Origin: Asterochloris sp. CNOR1
Taxonomy: Eukaryota > Chlorophyta > Trebouxiophyceae > Trebouxiales > Trebouxiaceae
Direction of reading: 5' to 3'
Assembly (NCBI GenBank): GCA_963969365.1
Contig: OZ017761.1
Coordinates: forward strand, 434,001 to 498,000
Length of the DNA: 64,000 nucleotides
The position numbers and the translations under genes are program-made. The notes beneath the pieces are model-generated. The model was given only the letters and a program-made list of their open reading frames with translations. It was not told the origin of the DNA and did not search any database. This document shows, one piece after another, positions 23,151-35,760 of this stretch; positions within the stretch are counted from its first letter, which is position 1; every line of letters begins with the position of its first letter.

Positions 23151-26100
23151 ATGCCTCTCCGGCGGAGAGAGAGAGCAAGCCTCGTGAGGCTCGCCGTCTC
23201 ACTGCTGGCATGGCAACTTTGGCTAGGCGTTGCTGACGCTCAGGTCCCAAGCTCCATAGCAGGCTTCCCAGTGGCAAACGTCACTCTTGCCAGCAAGGGC
23301 CCTGTCCCCAGGCATGGCGCCAACGCAAGATATGATGCCATGGGCTACTTCGGCGCTGGCCCCCAGGTGACAAGTGGCACACAGCACAATTCCTGCTCAA
23401 ACAATCACTGCAGTCCGTCTTGGCTGTGGAGTGCCTGCCCTCTCCAGCTTTGCGTGTGCAGCAACATGCAGAGCAGCTGCTGTTATGGTGCATGGATTGA
23501 CTGTGCCTGGCCATCATCCACTAGTCGCAAGCGACTCATGTGCAAGTTCACCTCTGGGAGCATCCCCCTCGTTGATGGCGCTGGCCTCCCACTCATGCAG
23601 CTGCACCCAGCATGCAGCACTGGGCAGCCCACCAGCCTCATGCTGTGGGGACCAGGCAGCTCTAGCCCAGATTTGGTGCATTCAACAGATGTGATTCGCA
23701 CACAAAGCAGGCCCAGAACTGACATGGCAGCCAACAGCGGGCTGTGATGCTGTAGTCATCCTGTGCTGGGCAGCTCAGTCATTGGTCCACTAACAAGAAT
23801 TACCTGCAGCATGCATCATCCACCAAGTGCTGCCGTCCAACCTGGCAGCCATGCCCACTGGAGGTTTGCAATGCAGGAAGGTGAGCTGCAGCTGCAGCTG
23901 CCAAAGAACTAGGGACCTGCAGCACCAGGCTGCAACCCACTTGCCGCACTCATGTCCCAGCCCCAGATCCTGAGCTCGGTGCAGGGTGGATTGGAGCCAT
24001 GCAACAGCAGGCGACCTGGTACAGGGCAGGCTTTCTCTAGGTTGACTGCCCCTGATAATGCTCTTGATCAGGGGCAGGCACATGCCTACACTGCGCATCG
24101 TCCACATGCAGGTGTGGAGCACGAGCTGCCACCAGTGCAGCTGTGCAGGAGGGACATGGCCCGCCAGACGTGCCGCACAGTGTTGATGGACTGCCATCGG
24201 CAGGAGCGCCGCCAGCTGCAGATTGCGCACCAGTCTGTCCTGAGCGGCCGCTGTGGATGCTATGCAGGTGGCTCCTGGCCTGGCAGATGCTCAAGGGGCC
24301 CACGCCCTGGCTGATGCAGCGCAGCCCAGACCGTGCGTGATGCTGACCTGGTGCTGTCTTGCTGAAGGGGGCCCAGGCAAGCAGAATGGTCCCAGGAGCT
24401 TACGCTGTAGCTGGATTGTGAAGGCGTGAGGGGCCGGCACTCACTACTGACCAGCCTGACCACTGACAATACTGATCACTGACCAAGGCCGGGTGATGCT
24501 GTGCAGAAGGGGCCTGGCAAGCCGACTGCGCCCAAAGGCCTTATACCCCTGGGCATCGGCGGAAACGGCACAGCCCAGCCAGGCGGGGACAACAGGGACA
24601 ACGTCACTTGCGACAGGGATGGCTACATCTTCGTGCCGCAGTCCTACCAGTCCAACAAATCGGCGGCCTTCCTGCTGGCGCTGCACGACGCGGGAGGCAA
24701 CTCGTCGCAGCCGCTGGAACTGCTGGCTGCAGCCGCCAACAAGTCAGGTGGGGCGCCACTGGCCCTGCCATTGCTGTCTGGTTGGAGCCCTATTTGCGGG
24801 GGCCTTCGCAACGCAAGGGAGCCTCTCTGCAGCAGATGTGGCTGTCGCCTGCTGCAGACGCTTGGCGCGGCCAGTCAGAGGCGTGGAGCACATCCCCTCC
24901 TGAGCTGTTCCTGGGCTCTGCTGCCGGGATGGTCTCTTTGCAGACACATGCCACTTTGGGGGGAAGTTGGGGGGATGCACAGTTGGCAAGCTCCAGCTTC
25001 GATGGCCCTGTGCTGGCTGGTGCCTGCAGGCACTATCATCCTGGCCCCTGACTCGCGAGGAGACACCTGGGATTTGACAGAGCTGCAGGCAAGCCCACAC
25101 AATTGACGGCACATGTTGCTGCTGCTGCCTTAAGCGCAGCTGCTATGCTTCCCTGCATGTTAACGGTCTTCCCTCTCTTGTCAGCATAGCTGCTGTTCCC
25201 ATTGTGATGCTGCAATATTGCCAAGGGTGCCTGGCATTTACAACGTGCCAGCGTCTATTACTTATCAGTGCCCTAGCACCCCCTGAAGAGCTTCTCTCAT
25301 GCGGTGCAGTACTTTGGCCCGGATATTGATTTCATTGATCGAGCTCTCAACCTCACTTTTAGCCTTTATAACATTGACATATTTCACTTGGGCGTAGAGG
25401 GCTTCTCAGATGGGGCCACTTATGCACTCTCAATTGGTGAGGGCTGCACCTCTCTGTAGCAGAGACCACAGCAGCAGGGAGCTGCAGGCATGTGTCAGCA
25501 ATCGTGTCCGCAGCCCAATGATGCAGGCCTGATGCGCTCACAGCAGGAGTTTCATGCTGCAAGACCTCCTTGCGAAGAAGCACAAACTCAGCTGGCTGCG
25601 CTGGACTGCTGCTTGATCTTGTTCAGTGCCAGTGTTGACTCTCAGCTGCAGTGCCCCGCCGCAGTTATGTGACCTCAAAGTTGGCATTGCGCTGCTTGGA
25701 ACACAGGCCTGTGAATGGGCCAGCAGGAGCAAGCCGCATGCCTCCAGCATCATGCAATGCCACTTCCACTGCCACTGCCCTGCAGGCATCATCAATGGTG
25801 ACATGTTCCAGCAGATCATGGCATTCACACCTGGTGGGGTGGCAGCGACAACCAGCCCAGGGAGGCCGTTTGTGTACCTCTCAGCAGGTGAGCGGGCACC
25901 AAGTTGAAGAGTCGTCGGCGTTCACCCCTTTGGAGCAAGAAGTTGGTTCTTGAGAGGAGGGGTTCTCGTGCAGCGGTGACTGGGAGTGATCATGCATGAA
26001 GCCCCAGGCCAGTCCCGTGCTGTCCAAATTGCATGTGTGCCAGACCTAGTATGCTCACCCAGGTGTGGCCCTCACTGTCTTGACACTCTCAAACCAGCAT

Positions 26101-26336
26101 CTTCATTGATTTACTATTCTCACCTGCCTGCAGGCACACAAGACCCGCTCTTCAAGAGTGAGTACATCATCAAGGGTATCGTCCCTCTTTTAGAGGGTGG
26201 CTTTGGCCTGAATGTGACGGTCAACAGCGGGCCCTGGAACCACACTGTCCCCCCTTCGGTGGCTCAGGCTGGGATGCAGTGGTTTCAGGATTGCCCTTCA
26301 CGTGCCATGGCGCCTTCGCCCATGCCCTCCGGCTGA
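23151..26336 (+). CDS. Secreted serine esterase of the alpha/beta-hydrolase fold (PHB-depolymerase/carboxylesterase-like)
   Basis: Six exons with matching phases: 23151-23366, 24507-24747, 25030-25088, 25310-25436, 25786-25887 and 26134-26336. They give 948 bases and 315 residues. The start was chosen at 23151 because it gives an Arg-rich n-region and a hydrophobic core (VRLAVSLLAWQLWLGVADA), a clear signal peptide. The catalytic triad is visible: Ser205 in the nucleophile elbow GFSDG, Asp252 in GTQDPLF and His285 in GPWNHTVPP. LHDAGGN around residue 120 is the oxyanion-loop equivalent. Several N-x-S/T sites fit a secreted or vacuolar glycoprotein. The intron after 25088 has a GC donor (ctgcag/gcaagc). 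The first intron is unusually long (1,140 bp). The substrate cannot be told from sequence. Confidence 0.9.
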
Positions 26337-26626
26337 CAGTGTAATATTGCAAGTCCAGCCTGCCTGCTGACAGCATTTGTCATACTGCACTGTCTTCCCA
26401 CTGTCTAATTCAAGCAATTTCATTTGTGTTGGCCCCCGCCTGGTCCCCCTAGCAACCCCAGCACAGCTTAGGTTGCCTGGTTCTATTCTGCCTTGTGCTC
26501 AACTCCAGGAACTGAATATCCAAATGAACCCTGCCCTTTGAGCAATTGAACTTCACACACAGAGTGCAGCAACAAAGCTGCAGGCATAACTACACAATTC
26601 ATCGGGTGTCCATGCACAAGAGTTCA
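26337..26626. terminator. Convergent 3' ends; candidate poly(A) signal
   Basis: TGTAA at 26340-26344 lies just after the esterase stop and is the usual green-algal poly(A) signal, although it is very close to the stop. The remaining spacer to the stop of the minus-strand CCCH gene shows no coding sequence. Confidence 0.4.
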
Positions 26627-29600
26627 CTACTGAAGGCTGCGAAGGGTGCCGAAGGGGTTGGCTGTATTGGAGACTGACTGCTTGCTGGGCCTGGCTGTGT
26701 AGCTGTCTGCAACCGCATCAGTGAGCTGCTGGTATTCATGCTCATAGCCAAAAGCCCGCTGTTGGGGGTGGTACAGTGCCTCAGCAGCAAGGGTCCCCTG
26801 CTGCGACTGAGGCTGCCCCCACTCCACTCCCAGCTGCTGATTGGCCGAGGCTGGTGCAGCATACCCCTGCCCACAGCCATAGGCCGCATAGCCGTTGGCC
26901 ACATAACCGTTGGCTGGCTGGTGGCGGTCGCCATCTGGGGACGCCGCCAGGTCAGCCTTGCCATAGCTTGGCGCCTGCTGCTGCCCGCCGTAGCACTGCT
27001 GCTGCTGCAGTGCGGCCAGGGCAGCACCACTGTACCTTGCCTGCTGCTGTCCACTGTAGTCCTGATGTTGCTCATGGTACTGCGTCTCTGGCTCATACTG
27101 GGAAACGTAGTTGTGCTTGGGCTGCTGCGGAGTACATGGCAATGGCGGTGGGGGTGGGGCCATGGACTCCTCTGAAGCATGGTAGCTGTTGCCCTCCAAC
27201 GCTCCTGCCTTGGCCTGCACAGGGCAGGCACAGCTTGCGATGGGTGCAGCTCTTGGGTATGATAGGACGTGGGCACACTTTGCGACAAACAAGTGTACTT
27301 GGCCTCTGCTGTGGCTCTCCTGGCCTCAGATGCAGGCGACCCAATCCTACAGACCTCGCGAGACACACAGCGCTGGCTGTGCCACTTTGCAGCAAGATGT
27401 GGCGCCAACTGCTGCAGCCTGCCGTCTAATCTGCACCGCACATCTTCCCTGACCATTTTCTGGAGTTGCTTCAGGTCTTGCCAGCTCTGTCTGCTTGTCA
27501 TCCCCAGCAGCTAGCAGCAAACTATGTCAAGCCTCTTCAAGCACCCCGCAGCAGATTTACACATGTCATGAACACCCAGTCTCCCTGGCCAAGCTCCTTG
27601 AACAGCTCCAGGAAACACGCCCAGTCCAGCCTGCCCTGCCACGTGACTCCCTCCATGGCCAGCCTATGGACGTGCTGCAGTGCCAGTCCTTGAACTGGCA
27701 GCAGCACAATTCTTGCAGGGGTGCAGTACCTGCTTGTCCCCCTCAGCAGCCCCTTTCAAGCCTGCCACACACCCCGCTCACACCTGATTTCTTTCCATGG
27801 CCAGTTTCTGATAGTGTTCCAGCAGCAATCTCTGCTGCTCGACCGAAGGGTCCCCGCCACCACCACCAGCCCAGGCAGGCACGACCTCTGCAGTTGCTGG
27901 CTGCGGCTGATAGCTGCTGCCGGGAGGCACGTCCTGCCCAAAGGCTGCTGGGTCGTACTCCTCAAAATTTGTGGTGTGGGGCTTGGGCTGCGCAGGCGGC
28001 AGAGGGCGGGCACCTGCTGACGGGGAGGCCCTGTCCTCAAACTCCTGCGAGCATGGCAGCAGCTTTGTCCAACACGTCTGCAAGCATGCAAGCTGCAGAG
28101 GCTTGCTGAGGGGGAGGCCGACGCCGCAGACCCCTGCAGGCGCGTGACGTCCCCTGGGTGAGAACGGGGGTTGACACAGCACCACAGCCTTTGATTCCCC
28201 CCAAGTTACCATCTTCTGCAGTTTCGTCAGGCTGGTGAGGCTCCATTTCCCAAAAAAGCTGACGCTGCGCACTCAGGCCCTGGCCTGGCGCTGAGATGTT
28301 GCCTCCTGCCAAGCAGCAGGTCGGCAGCGCCGCTGCCAGCACTGCCAAGCAGCAGATCAGCCGCAGATCAGCAGCGCCCCTGCCAGCACTGCCCAGCGCC
28401 CCTGCCAGCTGTGCCCAGACCTGGGGCGGGCTGGTGGCATAGACCATGGTTGAGCAGGGCGCCGCGCACACCCCATGGCCGCTTGCCAGCGCCCGCCATG
28501 GTCGTGGACTGGATGCTCGATGCATCAGGTGCACCGCGTCCAGCACGACTCTGGCTGCTAGACGCGCTCTCCAGCAGAGCAGCAAACCACAGTAGCGCCC
28601 CTTCCCAGCTGTGCCGAGCCCTGGGTGGGCAGGTGGCGCAGAGTCCCTGCTTGCCGGCCCACCTGCATGGCCGCCTGCCAGCTCCCGCCTGCGGCACAGA
28701 TGGCTGCGTCCACGTCGTCCAGGGGCACCCCCAGGGCTTCTGCGGATACCCTCACCAGCGCCAAGTCCTCCTGTAGGTCAACCTGCGCATCCATGTGGTC
28801 CCAGGGCACGGCTTCTGCACACACACAGGGAGGTGCGCTGTGATGCAGACCAGGTAGCTGCTGTCTCGTCCTGCACAACGCCGGGGCACTGCCTCTGCAT
28901 GCATCTGGCTCCGATCCAGCAGCAGAAACCAGAAGCAGGGATCCTCTCATGGCAAGGTCTGCACCGCATTCTGGCAGTCGATTTGTCAGGCACGTGTGGC
29001 CAGATGAGAGCGCGCACTGTCCGTCCCGAAAGGCCCTCTGTCACATGGCACGCCATCACCAAACCACTGTGCCAGGCCCTAACAGGTCTTGCAGCTGCAG
29101 AAGTTGCAGCCTGAGGCTCACCTAACACATCGCCAGGTGTGAGCAGAGACACACCGGAATCCCTCATTCAAGTGTTCGCCATCAGACACCTCTCCGTCAG
29201 GCGAGAACAGGCCTTGCAGCAGCAGCAGCAGCCGCGGGAGCAGGGAGCCACACCTGAGAAGAAGGCCTGCACTGCCCTCTCAAGGTTGCAGTCACACGCT
29301 TGACAGATCTGCCTGGCCTGGTCCCAGTCCATGGACCCCGCCACCTCCAGGAACTGGGACACCGCTGCCTCCAGCTTGTGCTTGCGCATCAGCCTCTTGG
29401 TCTGGCTGCTCAGCTGCATCAGAGCCGCCACTTCCTGCTGCCTGCAGCAAGGCACATCAGACGGCGCAATCAGAGGGTCTGGCCGGGTGCAAAGCGCAGG
29501 CTGGTGCGGCTACTCAGCTGCATGAGGGGCACCACCTGCTAAGCTGCACATGGGGTGCACATGTCTTTGGCAGGCACAGCCAAGATGGCGCAGTCTCAGC

Positions 29601-32600
29601 TTGATACAGCCAAGCACCAGCCAAGCGGAGCATTGACAGGAAGCAAAGAGGCGCTGCTGCTGTTGCTGCAAAGAATGCATGCTGGTGCTGCCGCCCCTGA
29701 CCACGCCAACACACAACTTGCTTGATCTGCCATGTGCGCCACAATGCTTCAGGCGAGAGTCACTCTTTCCTGCTGCCTGCTAGCCTCACAATGCGGCCAG
29801 ACCTCAGGCGACCGATGCCTATGCACAACCCCTCCAACCCCACTCCAGTTCGTAAAGTCACTTCTGGCACCCCTTGGCCTTCCTTGTCCGCAGGAGTGTT
29901 AACTCCACAGCCAAATGGCCACCCCGGGGAACATGCCCTTAGATCCTTAAGCAATGCAAACTGACCTCTCTGCCCGGGCATTCCTGTGGGTCCTGAAAGG
30001 ATCGTAATCAACCCGCCCTCCCCACAAGCCATAGGCAGTGCACAACTGGCTTCATCTCTGCCTATCCTTCCTGCTGTGATGGTTGCCTGTGTCCCCTAAA
30101 CAGCCCACCGCAAACCAGAGGCAGCACACTGCAGTGCTCACCCCTCCGCCTTGGCCACCCTGGTGCGCAGCTCCTCATTGCTGTGTGCATGGGGGCACCT
30201 GGGATCCCCGCAGCTGGCCAGCCCCTTCACAACCCACACCGGGCAGAGCTGCAGGTGTCTGGCATCGCCCAGCCCCCGTCCTCTGTGGGGTCTCTTGCCC
30301 TTCCCCTTGTCAGCCTGGGCCTTGGCTGGCATCAGCCCTGCCTGGACAGCCAGGGGGCCCTGCCCGTTGTGCCTGCAGGCCAGGCCACCATATGGCAGGA
30401 GCGCTTGGCAGGTGCTGGATGAGAGCAGGACTCAGTAGGTGCGGGGTGGCCGCATTTTTAACTCATATACAGTCTGCAAGGTCTGCTGCAGCTGCCACTT
30501 GCAGCATGATGACAAGGGGCATCTCAATCCCAGAGACCTCAGGCCAAGCTCGCCCAACTCAAGCCGAGTGATTAGGATCTGCAGGCCACCATGGAAGGGG
30601 CTGCTCCTGCAGGTGTTGAGTAGCAGGCGCCTACACCCAACAGCCACATGCTCAGCAGCAGCATGCCTCGTGGGTACTGCACCACATCTGAGGTTCCCCT
30701 GGCTGGGAAATGCCTAGGTCTCTGGTGCCCTTGCTAACCTGCCCTGTCAGTGGCAGCAGTATGTCCCTGCAGTCCAGGCAGAGGGGTGCCTGGTCCCCTG
30801 TAGACCGTAATGTGCTGACCATGTGCAGGCTGCACCAAGAGGCTCTCCAGGCTGGGCGCCGTCTGCACCCTCTGCCTTTCCATTGCTTGGCAACAGTGGC
30901 ACAGGTCACGTGGAGGTGGCACCGCACCTGGCAACCCCAGGCTGGGCAGCGCCTGCGCCTTGTCCCCTTGCCAATCTTGCCGTCTTAGGCCAGCAGTGTG
31001 CATCCCCGCACCTGAGGTTCTCCAGGCGTGATGCCCGCAGTTTGTTCCGCTTGGCTGCCCGCACCGTTCCCTTGCTACTCTGGAAGGAGTCCAGGCTCCG
31101 CGTGTCAGCCATGGAACCCAGGGACGCCCTCTCTGCCAAGTCATCTGCCCGTCTCTGCCGCACCTGCGTCAAAAGTGAGTTTGTATAGCTGAAAGGCCAC
31201 TGCCGCTGCCCCTTGTTTCGTGGCGCGGCACCCACCTGGCCCCTGCACAGCAAGCAAGCTGGCACCAGCTGGCATTGACTGCCGCTGCCCTGGCTTTGGG
31301 GTAGGTCACACATCCCTCCCCACAGCAATTTTGACGGCACGCTGAGCTCAGATCAGCTTAGCCGAAAGGTGCCAGTGCTGCACCCTGGCTTCCATCAGGG
31401 CACCTGGAGGTCCTCGCGGCACCTGCAGCCTTACGGCAGCCAGGTCCACTGCAGAAGTGCTCTGACACCCAAGCAGACAGAACCCCTCTCAAGCCAGATC
31501 ACTGTCAGCTGGGCCCTTGTGCAGGGGTCTGCTCTGAAGCCAGACACACAGTCTAGCCTGACGACAGTGAGCTTGAGGTGGTAGTTGTAGACACTGACCT
31601 CTTTTAACTGGCCACAATGCCAGTGCTGCAGGCTGACGCCACAGCCCAACTTGCTTACATCACAGGAAGACTGGCTCCACATGGCGCAGGCAGGCAACAT
31701 CATGGTGCAGCCTGGTTGCCTAAGGAGAGCAGCACCCGTGGTAGAGCAAGCAGGCCGTGGAGCCCAAGTCAGCCCCTGATGTGGGACTTTGTGAGACACG
31801 CAATCAACAAAGGACCAGCAGGCCAGGTAGGCTACGATGGCTTGAACAGGCACAGCATGGTGGCCAGGCTGCACACCCCAGCTCAGCATCTCACCTGGTG
31901 AGGCAACTTCTGAGACACATCCAGTGAGAGCTCCTCAATGCCGTGGGCCCAGAAACACTCTGGCCCCATTGCACAATACCCTGTCTCCTGCAGCAATTTG
32001 ACGAGCACGCCTTGCTTCCATAGATCTGTCATGCCCTACACAAACTGCTAATCATAAAGCAGGGTGTCCTACCTGCTGGAGGGTCATGACACAGGTGGTA
32101 CTCTATTCACAGGCTGCCAAGCTTCTGAGGTAGCTGCTAAGCCAATGATCACAAGGTACACTCAAGACCGTGCACATGTGCTGCTCGCAAGCTCTGCAGG
32201 CGGTAGCCCAGCTGCTTCCTCACCTGCCAGATGCGGCAGTAGCGCTCCTTGAAGAAGATCTTGGGCATTTGGTCCAGTCTGGTGTGGTGGTACTTGCAGG
32301 CGGCCTGATCTGTGCAGCGCTCGCCGTCGGGACATGGGTCCGTTTTGATCTTCTCGTTAAGAATCCTCAACCGCACAGCTGCCTCTCGCCTGCAAGGCAC
32401 AGTGAGGTGTGGTGTGGCTGAAGGTGACATGCTGTGGCAGGCATACTCCAAGCGTCACAACTGCCCGCTGCTTGCACAGTACAGTGATAAGTGTAGGGCC
32501 CTGTGGGGCGTTATGGCAGGTAGTCTCCTCAAACTCACAGCTGCGTCCCACTTGCAGGGCACAGTAGAAGGTCAGTCACAGTGGGGCATTGGGGCAGGCA

Positions 32601-35600
32601 GCCCCCTGAGGCTCCTGCCTGCAGAGCACAGTGGCATCTTGGCACATTGGATTGGCAGAAGCACTCATGCGGCAGCGCAGCTTGTACCATGAAAAGGGCA
32701 TATTGGCGCCATTCCAGGTTGCCAACGGTTTGGTCGTGCTTCTTAGATGCCGAGCTGCCCCTGTGGCGTCACTTCCATGCAGCACTGGCACCATTTGAAA
32801 AATATCTGTGGCAATCATCTAATCTGCAGGTTGTCTCTTTGCTTGCTGCAAGTGCTGCAGAGCTGTCTCTGCATCAGCGCTTATCCTGGCCTGCAGCGCC
32901 ATGCTTGCCTGTGTGACTGCAGCCAACAGGGCTCTGTATTGTGTAGAACAACAACCTCACAGCCTGCTGCGACTGAGGTCCCCTACCACTCAAGTTCTAT
33001 GTTGCAGGCTCCCATTGTAGAGTGCAGTAGCAAAGGCAAGAGAGGCGTTTGTGGGAGGCTGCACAGCTTTGCATTGCCATTGCCCTTGACCGCAAACTGG
33101 CTGGCCCATAGATAGGCAAGGCCAATCCCACCTGCCATGGGCGATGTTGCACCCCCAAGCTGCATAAAGCATGACAAAGGACATGCAGGCCCTAAGAACC
33201 CACCTGAGGTCTGCTGCCCCATGTGCGTCCTCGCACCTGGCCCCCTTGGTGCACCGGTGCTTGAATGTGAAGCCCGTGCAGAGTCGGGTCTTGTACTTGT
33301 CATTGTGCTTGCCGGTCATGACGGCTGCCTCGCGCCGGAGCTCCTCAGTACCTTGTGCCATGTGGCACTCCAGGGCTGCAGGGCAAGGTGGCAGTGCACA
33401 TGAGGTCCCCCACCCTCGCAACTTAGGGACAAAAAGGTCGGAGACAGCAGTACAGGCCTGCAAATTGGGGGGGTGTGGGGAGAAGGGGAAAGGTGCAGAT
33501 TTAGGGGTGACACTGGCAGTCCACCCCTGCATAGGGGTTAGCAACCAGGAACAAGGGCAATCTTCGCTGCCTAGTCTGCCAGGCCGGTGCAGCCGCTGCC
33601 ACCCAGTCTCTGAGGCAGCTCAATAAAATTTATAATAATTATATGCAGATTCAAGCTGCGACACTGCCCTTATCCCATGACTTCTAGCCCAGCACAGACA
33701 TAAACCAGACTGAGGTGCTCAGGCATTGCTGGCGTCCTCAGGGGCACGCAACAGTTTCTCTCCAGGTCAAGCCTGTATGGCCACCTCCATCAACAGGTCT
33801 GGGGCTTTCAACCCAGGAACAGACCAGCTCGGCAGCGCAGATCAGGACGACAAATTGCAGACAAGAATCCATGCACAACCCTTGCTTAAAACCCTGACCA
33901 GCCCACGCCGTTCAACATGTGAGAGGGCATCCCTAGTCTGGTGTGCATGCCCCGCACCCACCTGCATGGCACTCTGGCCAGTCAGGGCACAGCTCCGTCT
34001 TGTACTCCTGCGCCAGCTTGCCCTGCTCGATGGCAGCCACCACCCGCAACTCTCTGACGGTGTGTGCCCCGTGGCAAAGCAGACCCTTGGCACAGCTCCC
34101 TGCGGCACAAGCACTCCTTTGAACTTTTCCAATGGAGTGTTCTGTGGCCTGAGAAGAGATCACTGCATCAGGAACAAGGCTCTGTGCCAGTCAACAACAG
34201 CGGCGGGTAACGGCATGGCAGCAGGCCCTGAGCACAGCTCCCCAGAGCAGGTACCAGCGCTCATGAGGCTCTCTACATCAGCCATGTCAGCATGTGTCCC
34301 AGGGCAAACCAGGCCCTGTGCGCATTGTTTATTCTAAGGCTGTGCTCTGGGCGGCCCACAACAGCGTCATAGGCTCCATGACACAGTGGCCTGCAATTTG
34401 AATGATTGACAATTATGTGGGAACCTTCTGCAGAGCCTTGAGCAGACTCTGGACATGTGTATGCTTTGCTGCAGGGCTCCTGCCAGTCCAGCACGAGCAA
34501 GCCTGGCGTCACACATGCTCTTCTACCAGCCTATGCCTTCTGGTAGCTGCAGCGCATTGGTACCTCACCTCCAGCCACTGCCTCCTCACAGAAGGAAGTC
34601 CTGAAGTCCTTGGGCAGCTTCCCAGCCTGTACAGCTGCCTCGGTCCGCAGCTCCTCCAGGCTGTGCGCATGCACACAGCTGCTGCGGGCTGAGCATGCAC
34701 CTGCCTCGATCAGGGCCCGGCAAATTTGTGTCCTGTAATCCTCAGGCAGCCAGCCCTGCCGGCAGGGCAAGGGCAGCTCAGTAGAATCGCACCCATCTGG
34801 TTTGAGACACATTTTTGAGCAAGGCCAAGACCCTGTGTGCTGAGCAGCGTGGTGGGCAAGCACACCCTGAACCTGCGCAGCCAGTCCGGCCCAGTGGGTC
34901 AGAACACAGCAGATTATGCCGACATTGACAGACTATGCACCAGGCCCATTACATCGTGCACAGAACTAGAGGCACTTGAATGCGTGCTGCTGCAGATCAC
35001 CTGCCTGCCATACTTTCAACCACCCAGCATACTCTCAAGCAGTGAGCCTATGGTGGTCTCAGGTGAGTCTCAGACCTACTTGTTTTACGGCTGCATCCAC
35101 CTCCTCTGAGGAGCTCAGTCCAGCAACACCCCCGTCTGAGTCTGCAACCAAGGCGGAGCTGGAGGGGTCGTGGCGCTGCTCGCTATTGCTGCCCTCCTCA
35201 CATTCCTCGTCATCCCCCTCTTCCACAGCATCAAGAGCAAGGTCGCCAAATCTGCAGACGCAGAGAAGGGGCCATGGCCTGGACTTTAGTGTCAAAATGC
35301 CCGATTGGGGTTGTGTAAACAGGCAAAATTGAAATGAGGCATCCCATTGCGACTTGACTCCAGACACCCTATGGTTAATGAGACATCCCCTGCTGCCTTG
35401 AGGACCCCACAGGCACCAGAAGCCAGAAAAGGCATGCCAGGCAGACATGCAGCTGCCACAGCATGGGTGAACATCGACCATTGCACATGCTAGCCTGTTG
35501 CAGGAGCAAGCTGGTGTCCTCCAGCTGCATTCATGAGGCAAAACTCACGAGTTGAAGGATGGCCCCCTGACCCTTTGAGCAGCATTGTGAGCACCCAGGG

Positions 35601-35760
35601 CAGAAGAAGAAGGGGGCACGCTCCTCTGCCGTGATGCTGTCTGAGGTTCCGCGTTGTGGGCAACAGAAGAAAGCACGTCAATTAGTTTAGGCAGGCTGAT
35701 GGGCAGAGGCAAGGCAATTGCAGCAGCAAGTGCAGGCATGACGCCATAAGCAGCAGTCAC
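26627..35760 (-). CDS. Multi-CCCH zinc-finger protein with UBA-like region and Gln/Tyr-rich tail
   Basis: Phase-consistent exons run 35760-35549, 35251-35080, 34755-34569, 34099-33962, 33375-33204, 32389-32224, 31987-31895, 31163-31012, about 30832-30740, 30341-30142, 29441-29254 and 28811-28663. Later exons at about 28269-28216, about 28037-27780 and about 27217-26627 are less certain. Fingers of the form C-x8-C-x5-C-x3-H are exact in exon 34755 (CRALIEAGACSARSSCVHAH), across 34569/34099, in 33375 (CTGFTFKHRCTKGARCEDAH) and across 32224/31987. Variant fingers sit in 32389 and 30341, and one is degenerate. Between them run helices of the form EELRxEAAVxxGK. Two UBA-like segments follow (DWDQARQICQACDCNLERAV and ALGVPLDDVDAAICAAGG). 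The tail from about 27217 is rich in Gln, Tyr and Ala. RNA binding is expected from the fingers and ubiquitin binding from the UBA-like part; both are inferred. Confidence 0.8.

Noticed and set aside
26599-27501. Separate 300-codon minus-strand gene in the overlapping frame
   Set aside because: It is a shadow of the Gln/Tyr-rich tail frame ending at 26627, which has the better composition and an upstream acceptor.
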